Source of the DNA: Planctomonas sp. JC2975
GTDB lineage: Bacteria; Actinomycetota; Actinomycetes; Actinomycetales; Microbacteriaceae
Assembly: GCF_012985205.1 (NCBI RefSeq)
Contig: NZ_JABEKS010000001.1
Coordinates: 2,542,001 to 2,606,000, forward strand
Direction of reading: 5' to 3'
DNA: 64,000 nucleotides
In this document: in pieces, positions 44,410-52,706 of the stretch
Numbering within the stretch: position 1 is the first letter of the stretch
Layout: every line of letters starts with the position of its first letter
Position numbers and translations under genes: made by a program
The notes under the pieces: model-generated
Database searches by the model: none
What the model was told of the DNA's origin: nothing
The model's input: only the letters and a program-made list of their open reading frames with translations

Positions 44410-44844
44410 TTGAGTGAGGATTTGGAAACTGCTGCGGTGAACACCGGCGCCGAGCCGGAGGCCGTGTCGACCGGAGAGTTCAACATCAGGGTCGTTGTGA
44501 ATGGTGTGTCGCAGGGATGGTGGACCGACAACGGCTCTCCTGAATGGTGGATCACAACAGTGTCCGACCAGTCGGACAGTACGACGTGGACGTGGGTCGA
44601 CTACAACGGGGGGCGCTACCTCAAGAAGTCGACGAACAACTACCTCTCCTACCGGTCTGGAAACGTCATCTACTCGACGGGTCTGAAGATGAGGGCGTGG
44701 GCGTACGCCGCCCGGTGGAACTACGATCCACGGTCTAAGCAACTCAGCTCTGTCGACAATGACAATGCTCTGGTGGGCCGTAACGGCGATTACTTCTACT
44801 GCAACGGCGAGAACGTGGTCGAGCTGGAATTGGTCGCCGTATAG
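44410..44844 (+). CDS. Tryptophan-rich beta-trefoil-like protein
   Basis: 144 residues from a TTG start (GAGGGG eight nt upstream). No signal peptide or membrane segment. Seven Trp and many Tyr, Asn, Ser and Gly residues (GWWTDNGSPEWWITT). Two internal segments align: RYLKKSTNNYLSYRSGNVIYS and KQLSSVDNDNALVGRNGDYFY, both L-x(5-7)-N-x-x-L-x-x-R-x-G, which suggests beta-trefoil (fascin/lectin-like) lobes. Base composition is visibly less GC-rich than the neighbours, so recent transfer is possible. A strong hairpin follows. Function unknown; carbohydrate binding is a guess from the fold. Confidence 0.75.
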   Translation: MSEDLETAAVNTGAEPEAVSTGEFNIRVVVNGVSQGWWTDNGSPEWWITTVSDQSDSTTWTWVDYNGGRYLKKSTNNYLSYRSGNVIYSTGLKMRAWAYAARWNYDPRSKQLSSVDNDNALVGRNGDYFYCNGENVVELELVAV

Positions 44845-44890
44845 CAACTCGCGACGCTCGGGCGCCGAACGCGGCGACCGTGCCGAGCAT

Positions 44891-44923
44891 GCTGCACCCT
44901 CACCCTTGTGGCGAGGGTGCAGC
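44891..44923 (+). terminator. 11-bp terminator hairpin after trefoil-like gene
   Basis: GCTGCACCCTC (44891-44901) pairs perfectly with GAGGGTGCAGC (44913-44923), 47 bp after the stop codon. A second, imperfect hairpin (about 44970-44994, ACCGGATCGC with GCGATCCCGGT) follows. Confidence 0.7.
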
Positions 44924-45043
44924 TGTCTGTAAGGCCGTTGCTGACACGGCGTTCCGGCCCCGAGGCCACACCGGATCGCTAGGCGATCCCGGTGCGCAGG
45001 CTGCGTTGGCTGCTTCGGCGTGGGCTGTACTGCTGTAGGTGGT

Positions 45044-45081
45044 GGATGCCCCGGCTGCCGCTGGTGCGGGTCGGGGCATCC
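45044..45081 (-). terminator. 10-bp hairpin after DUF7144 gene
   Basis: GGATGCCCCG (45044-45053) and CGGGGCATCC (45072-45081) are perfect inverse copies, 23 bp past the stop codon of the minus-strand membrane protein gene. Confidence 0.6.
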
Positions 45082-45103
45082 GATCCTGTGCTGTGCTGCT
45101 GGT

Positions 45104-45511
45104 TTAGTTGGTGTCCATCTCGCGTCCGTGCACGGTCAGGGCGAAGATCACGACGACGTCCAGACCCAGGACGGCCAAGGACAGCCACGGCTGCACGTCC
45201 ATCAGTGTGATCTGCCCGACCGCGTTGATCGCCACCAGCACGATCGCGGTGATCCGCGCCCACTTGGCACCGGTGAGCAACATGATGCCCACCAACACCA
45301 ACAGCACACCGATGATCAGGTGCCACCACCCCCACCCGGCGACATCCACCGCGAAGATCCCCACCTTCCCAACGAAATACGCCGTATTCGGGCCGATGAT
45401 CGCCTGCAAACCATGGAAGACATCAATCGCGCCGCCCACGATGAGCACAACAGCCGCGAACGTCCGCCATCCCGCCCAACCCGATTTCCTTGTTGCCGTG
45501 TTCTCAGACAT
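45104..45511 (-). CDS. Four-helix membrane protein, DUF7144-like
   Basis: 135 residues from the ATG at 45511. Four hydrophobic segments; WAGWRTFAAVVLIVGGAIDVFHGLQAIIGP and FAVDVAGWGWWHLIIGVLLVLVGIMLLTG match an actinobacterial family often annotated DUF7144. No enzymatic motif. The gene stands alone between hairpins. Role in the membrane unknown. Confidence 0.88.
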   Translation of the reverse strand: MSENTATRKSGWAGWRTFAAVVLIVGGAIDVFHGLQAIIGPNTAYFVGKVGIFAVDVAGWGWWHLIIGVLLVLVGIMLLTGAKWARITAIVLVAINAVGQITLMDVQPWLSLAVLGLDVVVIFALTVHGREMDTN

Positions 45512-45711
45512 AAAAGGAACCCCTTCACTCAACGCGGGGCCGCAAGCAGGCTCCCCCGGACGCGCTCCGCTTCGAGGGTGCATCCCCAACAGCACCCTTC
45601 GAGCCACACACTAGCCACATGAAAGGTTCCTGAACACACCATCACAGCCAGTCGCCCCACAACCAGCCCCCTGCGGAACCCTTCAGCGGGGCTCAGGCCG
45701 GGGCCACCTGC

Positions 45712-46518
45712 TCATGTCCACCACCGTGTGGCGTTCAGTGTGTCCAGGAGATGCTTCGAGGTGCGGTCGTCGTTGAGGTGGTCGCGGTGCCATTCCGCGG
45801 CGGCGAGGGTGCGCAAGATCGTGTAGTAGCGCACTCGCTCATCGAAGAGTTCACCCGTTCGACCACCAGCCGCGATGAAGCCGGCAACGATTGCCGAGAC
45901 CGCTTGGGGGATCCATACTCCCAAGACGGCAACGTCCATTGCCGGGTCACCCGTGCGAAGCTCCTCGACATCGATCATGCTGACCTGCTCGTCGGCACCC
46001 ACGATGAAGTGGTCGGGACGCCCATCGAAGAGAATCGCACCGTCGCAGGCGGCGTCCATGCTGGGACCGAGATCCGCCAGCGCGCGCTCGAAACCGACAT
46101 TCGCTACGTCCTCGCCCGGTGGTGCAGCCCGCCACCACGCCAGTGCGTGCCTTGACCACCCGGCCATCCATTGACTCCACGTCGCGTTGCCGCCGAAGTT
46201 CGAGTCAGTTCGGACCGCGTGGACACGTGCGAGGAGTGCCCCGACGCGCTCGCAGACGGCGCGCGGATGTCGCTCACTGAGGGCATCACCGGGAATCCAC
46301 GGTAGTGTCAATGTCGATGGCGCGATGCGCTGATGGCCTGACGGGAGCAAGACAGGCATCCCGGCCTTGGCCAGGAGCGTTCGGGCCCGAACTTCGCGGC
46401 CGAACTCGTCCGCCTTCGGCGACATCTTCACCACGATCGGCCGCCCCTCGCCTTCACGGAACAGCACCGTCAAGCGGTCTTCCTGCTGCGCGAGTACGCG
46501 CGGCATCCAGTTGGACAT
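45712..46518 (-). CDS. Aminoglycoside phosphotransferase-like protein, degenerate active site
   Basis: 268 residues; GGGAGG precedes the ATG. APH/choline-kinase-like fold: TVLFREGEGRPIVVKMSP (ATP-binding Lys), LPWIPGDALSERHPRAVCERVGALLARVHAV, and a DxD-like IDVEELRTGDPAMDVAVLG. The catalytic loop that normally reads HxDxxxxN is ILFDGRPDHFIVG, so the usual His, Asp and Asn are not in place and phosphotransfer may be lost. Antibiotic resistance should not be assumed. A 252-bp gap with no recognisable gene separates it from the tetR gene. Confidence 0.8.
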   Translation of the reverse strand: MSNWMPRVLAQQEDRLTVLFREGEGRPIVVKMSPKADEFGREVRARTLLAKAGMPVLLPSGHQRIAPSTLTLPWIPGDALSERHPRAVCERVGALLARVHAVRTDSNFGGNATWSQWMAGWSRHALAWWRAAPPGEDVANVGFERALADLGPSMDAACDGAILFDGRPDHFIVGADEQVSMIDVEELRTGDPAMDVAVLGVWIPQAVSAIVAGFIAAGGRTGELFDERVRYYTILRTLAAAEWHRDHLNDDRTSKHLLDTLNATRWWT

Positions 46519-46770
46519 GTGACGGGCCTCCCGCGGAATGAGACATGTTCACGCGGAACTTACTGCAGGTTCCATGCCGAGATGGCGGACATCCCTGGGG
46601 ATTCAGCGGTAGTCAGCGGTGATTCCGAGCCCGGATTCCGCGGAAGATGGCGAATTCCTACAGCGGTGCCTCGCGTTTCAGGGCCTCATCGGGGCCCGGT
46701 CGACTCGCATCGGACCGGCCATCCCATCCGAGCGCAACGTAGTCGCGTGCCGAACTGAAGAAACGAGAGC

Positions 46771-47340
46771 TCATCGAGGCGGAAGGGGCGAAGCCTCGGG
46801 CTCGAGCGCGCAGAGCAGTTCGTGGAACGCGGCGTCGGCCCGAGCGAGGTCGCCGGTGGCGTCGATGTCCATCATGAGTCCGCGGATCACGGCGAGGACC
46901 AGGGTTTCCGAACCGGACCGGCCGATGCTTGCCAGGCCGGTCTGGAGTGGTCCGAGCCAGTCCGTTGTCGCTAGCCGACGGAAGCCGGGCCAGAGCGAAC
47001 GTTCCGACTGCTCCCGAAGCTGGCCGAACATCCGCAGGTACGACTGCGCGTCCGCGCCGGTCGTGGCGACCCAGGCGCGTCCGAGCGTCGTTGTGTAGTT
47101 CTCGTCCGGCCGCAGGCAAAGGAGTTCGCCGAAGCTCGCCAGCTGGCGCTGCCGCGCTCGACGCAGGATTGCCAGCAGTAGGTCGTCGCGGGTACCGAAG
47201 TGGTAGAGCAGCATCCGTGCCGAGCTGCCGGTCGCGCTGACGAGCGGTTCGAGGCGGTCGGGCAGGCCGTGCTCGAGAGCGTGATCGGTGCAGCGCTCGA
47301 GCAGCTGCTCCGCGATCGCCGGCTGCGGTCGTCGTCCCAT
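46771..47340 (-). CDS. TetR-family regulator
   Basis: 189 residues. HTH portion IAEQLLERCTDHALEHGLPDRLEPLVSATGSSARMLLYHFGTRDDLLLAILRRA; variable helical C-domain. Divergent from the alpha/beta hydrolase gene at 47415, with palindromic sites in the 74-bp spacer, so it most likely represses that hydrolase and itself. Effector unknown. Confidence 0.92.
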   Translation of the reverse strand: MGRRPQPAIAEQLLERCTDHALEHGLPDRLEPLVSATGSSARMLLYHFGTRDDLLLAILRRARQRQLASFGELLCLRPDENYTTTLGRAWVATTGADAQSYLRMFGQLREQSERSLWPGFRRLATTDWLGPLQTGLASIGRSGSETLVLAVIRGLMMDIDATGDLARADAAFHELLCALEPEASPLPPR

Positions 47341-47356
47341 AACCTCATCTTTTCAC

Positions 47357-47378
47357 GTAACAGTCGTTACAGATAACG
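47357..47378. promoter_or_regulatory. Two overlapping TetR-type operators
   Basis: GTAAC-AGTC-GTTAC (47357-47370) and CGTTA-CAGA-TAACG (47365-47378) overlap in the divergent spacer between the tetR gene and the hydrolase gene. Both have perfect 5-bp arms around 4-nt spacers. Confidence 0.6.
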
Positions 47379-47414
47379 TTGGAGAGGCCCGATCGGCAGT
47401 CGGAGGAGGAGCAG

Positions 47415-48116
47415 GTGGACGTCATCTTCGTGCACGGAGCCCTAGTGCGAGACGGAGCGTGGTGGTGGCAGCCGACTGCTGCGCTCCTGCAGCAGCAGAC
47501 AGGCATCACGAGCAGAGCGATTGCTCTGCCGTCCTGTGGCGAGACTGGCGCCGAGAATACAGCGGGAGGACTCGTCGCAGATGCGGCAGCGCTCCGCCGC
47601 GCGCTCGATCGGGTCGACTCTGCAATCGTCGTTGGCCACTCATACGGCGGGACCGTGATCGCCGAGGCCGGACGTCATCCCTCCGTCTCGCACCTGCTCT
47701 ATGTGTCTTCGTACCTGCCGGATGTTGGACAGTCGCTGGCCGACGTCATGAGCGGAGAAACGGACCCAGTGCACGTGGGCGAGGTCGGCCAAGGCATGGT
47801 AGGCCTGCAGGGGTACGACGTGGGATCGTTCGGCGTGAGATTCCTGCAGGATGCCGACTCGTCGGTCCGCGAGGAGGCTTGGAGCCGGGTGACCGCGCAG
47901 GCGGTCGGATCGTTCGGGACAGCAACAACTGCTGCGGGTTGGCAAGGAGTCGACTCGACGTACCTCGTGTGCGGCGAGGACCGCAGCACCTCACTCGAAC
48001 TGCAACGGTTCCACGCTGCGCGTGCGACGCGCTCCGTCGTCCTGCCGACCGGTCACCACCCCTTCATCTCACGCCCCGACCTCGTCGTCTCCGAGCTCGA
48101 GGCGTTCCTGACCTGA
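47415..48116 (+). CDS. Alpha/beta hydrolase
   Basis: 233 residues from a GTG at 47415 (GGAGGAGGAG just upstream). VDVIFVHGALVRDGAWWWQPTAALL, nucleophile Ser in IVVGHSYGGTVIAEAG, catalytic His in LPTGHHPFISRPDL. Similar to EstC/salicylate esterase-like proteins that act on small esters. Cytoplasmic. Probably induced through the divergent TetR regulator. Confidence 0.92.
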   Translation: MDVIFVHGALVRDGAWWWQPTAALLQQQTGITSRAIALPSCGETGAENTAGGLVADAAALRRALDRVDSAIVVGHSYGGTVIAEAGRHPSVSHLLYVSSYLPDVGQSLADVMSGETDPVHVGEVGQGMVGLQGYDVGSFGVRFLQDADSSVREEAWSRVTAQAVGSFGTATTAAGWQGVDSTYLVCGEDRSTSLELQRFHAARATRSVVLPTGHHPFISRPDLVVSELEAFLT

Positions 48117-48183
48117 ACCCGAAGCGACTCCTGGGACGACCGCGGTATTGCCTGCGGGCGTTGTCTCATTCCCGAGGCCTGGC

Positions 48184-49101
48184 TCACTGCAACGTGGTAA
48201 ACAGCGTGCCCACCTGCTCAGCGACCAACCCCGGGGCATCGAGCGGGACGTCGTGGGAAGTGCCTGCTGCAGTGATGAGCGTGCGGTTCGGTGCTTGTGC
48301 TGCGAATGCCTCTTGCGCTGCGCGCCAAGCGTCGGCATCCGGACCGGCAGGGAAGGGCGTCGAGGCGGACACGATGACGGCGACGGGGATGGTCGACGGC
48401 CACCCGAGCTTGCCGAATTCGAGGTGCTCGCGCCCATAGTTCTCTGCGACCTGAAGCAGCTGGCGGTCTGCCGCGGTGAGCTTTCCCGCCGGTAGCTTCT
48501 CGAGAGCCGCCACTGTTGGCGCATTGCCCGCGACGATCCGCGCGGTTTCGATCGGCGTGTAGAACTCGGGGAGGCTCGCATCGATCAGCACGGCGGCGAG
48601 GATGGCGTCCGGCGCGTCGTTCACGAGAGTCGTTGCGATCTCGCCTGCCTCTGAATGAGACACCAGCACACTGTGGCCCACCACTCCGAGAGCTGCGAGT
48701 CCAGCATCCAAGTCCGACGCCTCCTCGTGATCCGAATACGCGCCGGGCACGTACTGACTCTTGCCCATGCCCTCTCTGTCGTACGTGATGATCTCGGCGC
48801 CGGTCTGCTTCGACAGTCGTGGAACGAGTTGGTCCCAGTAGCTCGCGTCGTTGCCGCCGCCGGCATCCAGCACGATCGCCGGCTTGGTGGCTGCCCCGGA
48901 TGTGACGTAGAACGCGAGCCTGTGACCGTCGTTTCGTACCCAGTGCAGGGTTCCGGTTGCGGACGTACTAGTGCTCTGCGACGTGCTCCGGTGCGGGGCG
49001 TGCTCATTCGTGCAGCCGACTAAACCAGCGACCAGGGTGAAAGCCGTTGCGGCCATCGCCAGGCGTGTGCGTGGACGGATACGGATGGCGGACGAGGACA
49101 T
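48184..49101 (-). CDS. Alpha/beta-hydrolase lipoprotein
   Basis: 305 residues from the ATG at 49101 (AGGAGA upstream). Signal peptide with lipobox LVGCTNEH, a Ser/Thr linker, then an alpha/beta-hydrolase domain: VLDAGGGNDASYWDQLVPRL, YDREGMGKSQYV, putative nucleophile in VSHSEAGEIA, final His in GTSHDVPLDAP. The usual G-x-S-x-G elbow is S-H-S-E-A, an uncommon form. It should be anchored outside the cytoplasmic membrane. Substrate unknown. Convergent with the hydrolase at 47415. Confidence 0.88.
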   Translation of the reverse strand: MSSSAIRIRPRTRLAMAATAFTLVAGLVGCTNEHAPHRSTSQSTSTSATGTLHWVRNDGHRLAFYVTSGAATKPAIVLDAGGGNDASYWDQLVPRLSKQTGAEIITYDREGMGKSQYVPGAYSDHEEASDLDAGLAALGVVGHSVLVSHSEAGEIATTLVNDAPDAILAAVLIDASLPEFYTPIETARIVAGNAPTVAALEKLPAGKLTAADRQLLQVAENYGREHLEFGKLGWPSTIPVAVIVSASTPFPAGPDADAWRAAQEAFAAQAPNRTLITAAGTSHDVPLDAPGLVAEQVGTLFTTLQ

Positions 49102-49301
49102 GGGGTCTCCTGTGGTTGTGCGGCGCCTCTCAAGGGACAGCGACCGCCGAAATGTTGACCTCTTCAGCCTCATGAGAGCGGCTCGGGCGACCCATCCGAT
49201 CACCCCCCGAAGTCGATCGTGGGGTCAGCCCCCGGTGACGGCGGGATAACGCACCCGCGCCCGGCGGGGCGGAGCGGGCAGGAGGCGGGCGCGATCGCGG
49301 G

Positions 49302-50470
49302 CTACAGGCGTGCGCGGAGGCTTCGGAGCCCGTCCCGGATCTCGCCGACCAGGATGTCGGGCTGCTCGAGTGCGGCGAAGTGTCCGCCCCTCTCCGCCTC
49401 GCCGTAGTGGATCAGGTTCGCGTACGTGTCCTCGATCCAGCTGCGCAGTAGGCGGGGAATGTCGCGGGGGAACACGGTCACGGCGACGGGTAGCGTGAGC
49501 TTCGGGCCGGCCATGCTGGCGGCGCGGTTCTCCCAATAGATGCGGGCGGAAGATGCGGCGCTGTTGGTGAACCAGTACAGCGAGATCGCATCGAGCATGG
49601 CATCGGTGCTGAGTGCGTCTTCGGCTCGCCCATGGTTGTCGGTCTTCGACTGGAACTTCTCGTAAATCCAAACGGCCTGCCCGGCGGGGGAGTCCGCGAG
49701 CGCGATTCCCACGGTCTCCGGCTTCGTCCCCTGCAGGTGGTTCGACCCGCCGAGGATGCCGGTGTAGAGGGCGAGTGTGTCTACCGCGTACTGCTCGTCG
49801 GGCGACAGGTTGTCGGGGATCTGGTCAGGGAAGGCGTACTGCGTGTTCAGGTGGATTCCGAGAAGCCCCTCTGGTCGTTCCGCACCGAGCGCAGTCGTCA
49901 CGACGGCACCCCAGTCGCCTCCCTGAGCGGCCACCGCGCATAGCCGAGGCGACCCATGAGTTCCGCCCACGCCTTCGCGATGCGTGCAACGGTCCATCCC
50001 GTCTCGGTCGGCTTGCCGGAGAACCCGAATCCGGGCAGCGACGGAATGACGACGTCGAACGAGTCCTCGACATCGCCACCGAACGTCTCGGGGTCTGTGA
50101 GCGGGCCGATCAGCTTCAGGAACTCCACGATCGAGCCCGGCCATCCGTGTGTCAGTATCAGCGGCATCGCGTTCGGGTTCTTCGACCTGACGTGGATGAA
50201 GTGGATGTCGAGCCCGTCGATCTCCGTCACGAACTGTGGCAGACGATTGAGTTCGCGCTCGAAACGCCGCCAATCGTATTCGCGCGCCCAGTAGTCGACG
50301 AACGATCGGGCGTTCTCCACTCGGACGCCCTGCGACCAGTCCTGGACTGTCTCCGGGTCAGGCCATCGCGTCGCGACGAGGCGGTGCTGCAGGTCATCGA
50401 TCTCGGAGTCGGGGATGGCGACTGTGAAGGGGCGGATGTCGCTCGCGGATGCAGACGTCGACGCGGTCAT
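49302..50470 (-). pseudogene. Epoxide hydrolase (EHN type), frameshifted
   Basis: The N-terminal part from the ATG at 50470 reads as an epoxide-hydrolase N-domain plus hydrolase core (IPDSEIDDLQHRLVATRWPDP, LILTHGWPGSIVEFLKLI, VVIPSLPGFGFSGKP, ELMGRLGYA). At about 49935-49936 the frame shifts by one base; the rest (VAAQGGDWGAVVTT with the nucleophile Asp, through GGHFAALEQPDIL with the catalytic His, ending at 49302) continues in another frame. Homologues read straight through LGYxRYVAQGGDWG. The shift lies just before the nucleophile, so no active enzyme would be made unless it is a sequencing error or is recoded. Follows the metallo-hydrolase gene at 50504 in the same direction. Confidence 0.85.
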
Positions 50471-50503
50471 GGGATTGTCCTCCTGAATTCTCTTGCCTAT
50501 CGG

Positions 50504-51433
50504 TCAAATCGCGTCCAGCGGCGCCCACTTCGCGAAGGCGAAGCCGCCGCCATCCCGTGTCACGGTGAAGCCGCCGTGGCCTGGGGTGTGCGACGGGAAC
50601 ACCAGCAGCCCCTTGTCCGCGGCCTCACCGAAGACGCGGATGCGAGTGGCCTCAGCGGTGGTCGGATCCTCGCAGAAGCAGCTGCTGATGCCATGGTCGT
50701 GCACCTGCCCCGGGCTGTGGATGGTGTCGCCGATGAACAGCGCCTCCGCGTCGCCGGACTTCACGCGCATGATGGCGGAGCCGGGCGTGTGACCCGGGGC
50801 TGCCTCGAGTGCGAGGTTCTCGTCGATGCGGTATGTTCCGCGCCATGCCGTCATCTGTCCGGCGTCCAAGACGGGCTGGATGCTGTCCGCCCACGCGATG
50901 TGCGCCCCCGGACCCATGATGGTCTCTGATCCGCGCTCGGGATTCCAAAAGTCCAAGTCATCCTGCGGCATGAGATATCGGGCGTTCGGGAAGGTCGGCA
51001 CCCAAGCGCCGTCGACGAGGCGGGTATTCCAACCGATGTGATCGGCGTGCAGGTGCGAGTTGATGACGATGTCGATGTCCTCGGGGAGGATGCCGACAGC
51101 GGCGAGCCTGTCGAGGAAGCCGGTCTTCAGGTGCGACCAGCCCGGGACGTCCGGGCGGTCCTTATCATCACCGATGGCGGTTTCGAAGAGGATCACCTTC
51201 CCCGCCGAACGGAACACCCAACTCTGGAAGGCGACGCGGGCGGTACTGCCGAGAACGGTGTCTCCGTCCGACTCCAGGTGGTGCGGGCGCAACAGCGCCT
51301 CGTGGTCCTCCCACGCGGAGGGATCCGTACCGGGGAAGAACTGCTCGGGCGTCATCCCGACGCTGCCGACGCTTTCGACCGCGCGAGTGACAGTCACAGT
51401 TCCGAAGGTGAGGGTGGCTGAGGTTGTGGTCAT
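50504..51433 (-). CDS. Metallo-beta-lactamase-fold hydrolase
   Basis: 309 residues from the ATG at 51433. Metal motif INSHLHADHIGWN (HxHxDH), further ligands in EAAPGHTPGSAIM and FIGDTIHSPGQV, C-terminal His in FPSHTPGHGGF. Resembles the quorum-quenching/arylsulfatase-like MBL branch. It is the first gene of a run with the epoxide hydrolase (33 bp apart) and is divergent from an HTH-MmyB regulator. Substrate unknown. Confidence 0.91.
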   Translation of the reverse strand: MTTTSATLTFGTVTVTRAVESVGSVGMTPEQFFPGTDPSAWEDHEALLRPHHLESDGDTVLGSTARVAFQSWVFRSAGKVILFETAIGDDKDRPDVPGWSHLKTGFLDRLAAVGILPEDIDIVINSHLHADHIGWNTRLVDGAWVPTFPNARYLMPQDDLDFWNPERGSETIMGPGAHIAWADSIQPVLDAGQMTAWRGTYRIDENLALEAAPGHTPGSAIMRVKSGDAEALFIGDTIHSPGQVHDHGISSCFCEDPTTAEATRIRVFGEAADKGLLVFPSHTPGHGGFTVTRDGGGFAFAKWAPLDAI

Positions 51434-51609
51434 GATGTTGTCTGTCCTGTCCTTTGCTGGTTGCCGGGGTGATGGGGTCCCGCGTGGAAGTGCCACGTTG
51501 CTCCGCGAGATCCCGCTGGGGGTCTTCGCGATGCCGGCCGGTACGTGCCGAGGCACAAAGACAACCTCGCTCGCGGATGGACACCACCCCAGCCCATGCC
51601 AGACCTACC

Positions 51610-51624
51610 CCTGCCAGGGGCAGG
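51610..51624. promoter_or_regulatory. Candidate operator CCTGCC-AGG-GGCAGG
   Basis: Perfect 6-bp arms around AGG, about 21 bp upstream of the GATACT -10 box (51645-51650) of the HTH regulator, at the usual -35 position. A likely autoregulatory site. Confidence 0.5.
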
Positions 51625-51656
51625 CAGCTGTGGCGGCCGGCCCGGATACTGGGACC

Positions 51657-52547
51657 GTGGCCCAACGACCGGATACCAACGAACTCGGCGACTTCCTCCG
51701 CGCTGCGCGGGGCCGCGTGCAACCCGAACAGGTCGGACTGCCGGCCGCACGCGCCTCCCGTCGTCTGCCCGGACTGCGCCGCGAGGAGGTCGCATTACTG
51801 GCGGGCGTCGGAGTCTCCTACTACACCCGCATCGAACAGGGGCAGTCCCGTAACATCGGCGCCGATGTACTGGGCGCGTTGGCCGACGTGCTGCTGCTCA
51901 CACCGGCGGAGCGCACTCACCTGCGCACGCTCGCCGACGGCACGTCCCTCGACAGATCCGAGATGGAAACGCCATTGAGAGCCGACCCTGGGCTGCTCCA
52001 ACTACTCGAGGTCGCCGCACACGTACCGGCACTGATCATCGGACGGTACACCGAGGTATTGGCCTGGAACGCCGGCGGCCGCAAGCTCCTGATGCCGGAT
52101 TTCCCCGACGTCGCGCTCACCGACGGCAATCGACCGTACATGGCCGAGGCTGTGTTCCTCGATCCCGGGACGCGCAGCCTGTATGCGAATTGGACGCAGA
52201 ATGCGCACGCCGTTGTCGGCAACCTGCGCATCGTCAGCGCTCAGCACCCCGGGGACGCGAAGCTCGCCCGACTCATCGGCACCCTCGCCATCCGCAGCAC
52301 GGAGTTCTCGGCACTTTGGAACGACCACCGCATCCAACCCTGTGCGGCAATGGAGGTGACGCTCGACCACCCCGAACTCGGAACGCTCATCGTGCTGCAG
52401 CAGTCGCTTCGGTCCGGCGCCTACCCCGACCAGATCCTGGTCACCCACACGGCGCCGTCGCGAACCAGAGAATCCGATGCCCTCGCCCTCGCCTCTCATC
52501 TGGACGACGCCGCAACACTCGTCCAAGACGGCCCGCCGATCGCGTGA
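51657..52547 (+). CDS. XRE-family HTH regulator with MmyB-like ligand domain
   Basis: 296 residues from a GTG at 51657; GATACT ends 6 nt upstream, so the mRNA is probably leaderless. HTH: GLRREEVALLAGVGVSYYTRIEQGQSRNIGADVLGALADVL; the MmyB domain includes VLAWNAGGRKLLMPDFPDV and LYANWTQNAHAVVGNLRI. Paralogue of the regulator at 7570. Divergent from the metallo-hydrolase/epoxide hydrolase genes, its likely targets. Confidence 0.92.
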   Translation: MAQRPDTNELGDFLRAARGRVQPEQVGLPAARASRRLPGLRREEVALLAGVGVSYYTRIEQGQSRNIGADVLGALADVLLLTPAERTHLRTLADGTSLDRSEMETPLRADPGLLQLLEVAAHVPALIIGRYTEVLAWNAGGRKLLMPDFPDVALTDGNRPYMAEAVFLDPGTRSLYANWTQNAHAVVGNLRIVSAQHPGDAKLARLIGTLAIRSTEFSALWNDHRIQPCAAMEVTLDHPELGTLIVLQQSLRSGAYPDQILVTHTAPSRTRESDALALASHLDDAATLVQDGPPIA

Positions 52548-52706
52548 TGTGTGCCGACCACAGTCTTCGACGAGACAACGGCGGCACGGTTGCGCATCCG
52601 CTGCACGCCTTGTTCGTGGCCGGTGCGAGGCGCGTGCTTGTCGAAGGGGCGATGCATTGGTGGCGCGAACCTGCGCTGCCCTGGTGAGTGCGGTGAGAAC
52701 GTGCGG

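Noticed and set aside
45712-46518. Aminoglycoside resistance gene
   Set aside because: The catalytic loop residues are missing, so resistance cannot be inferred from the fold.
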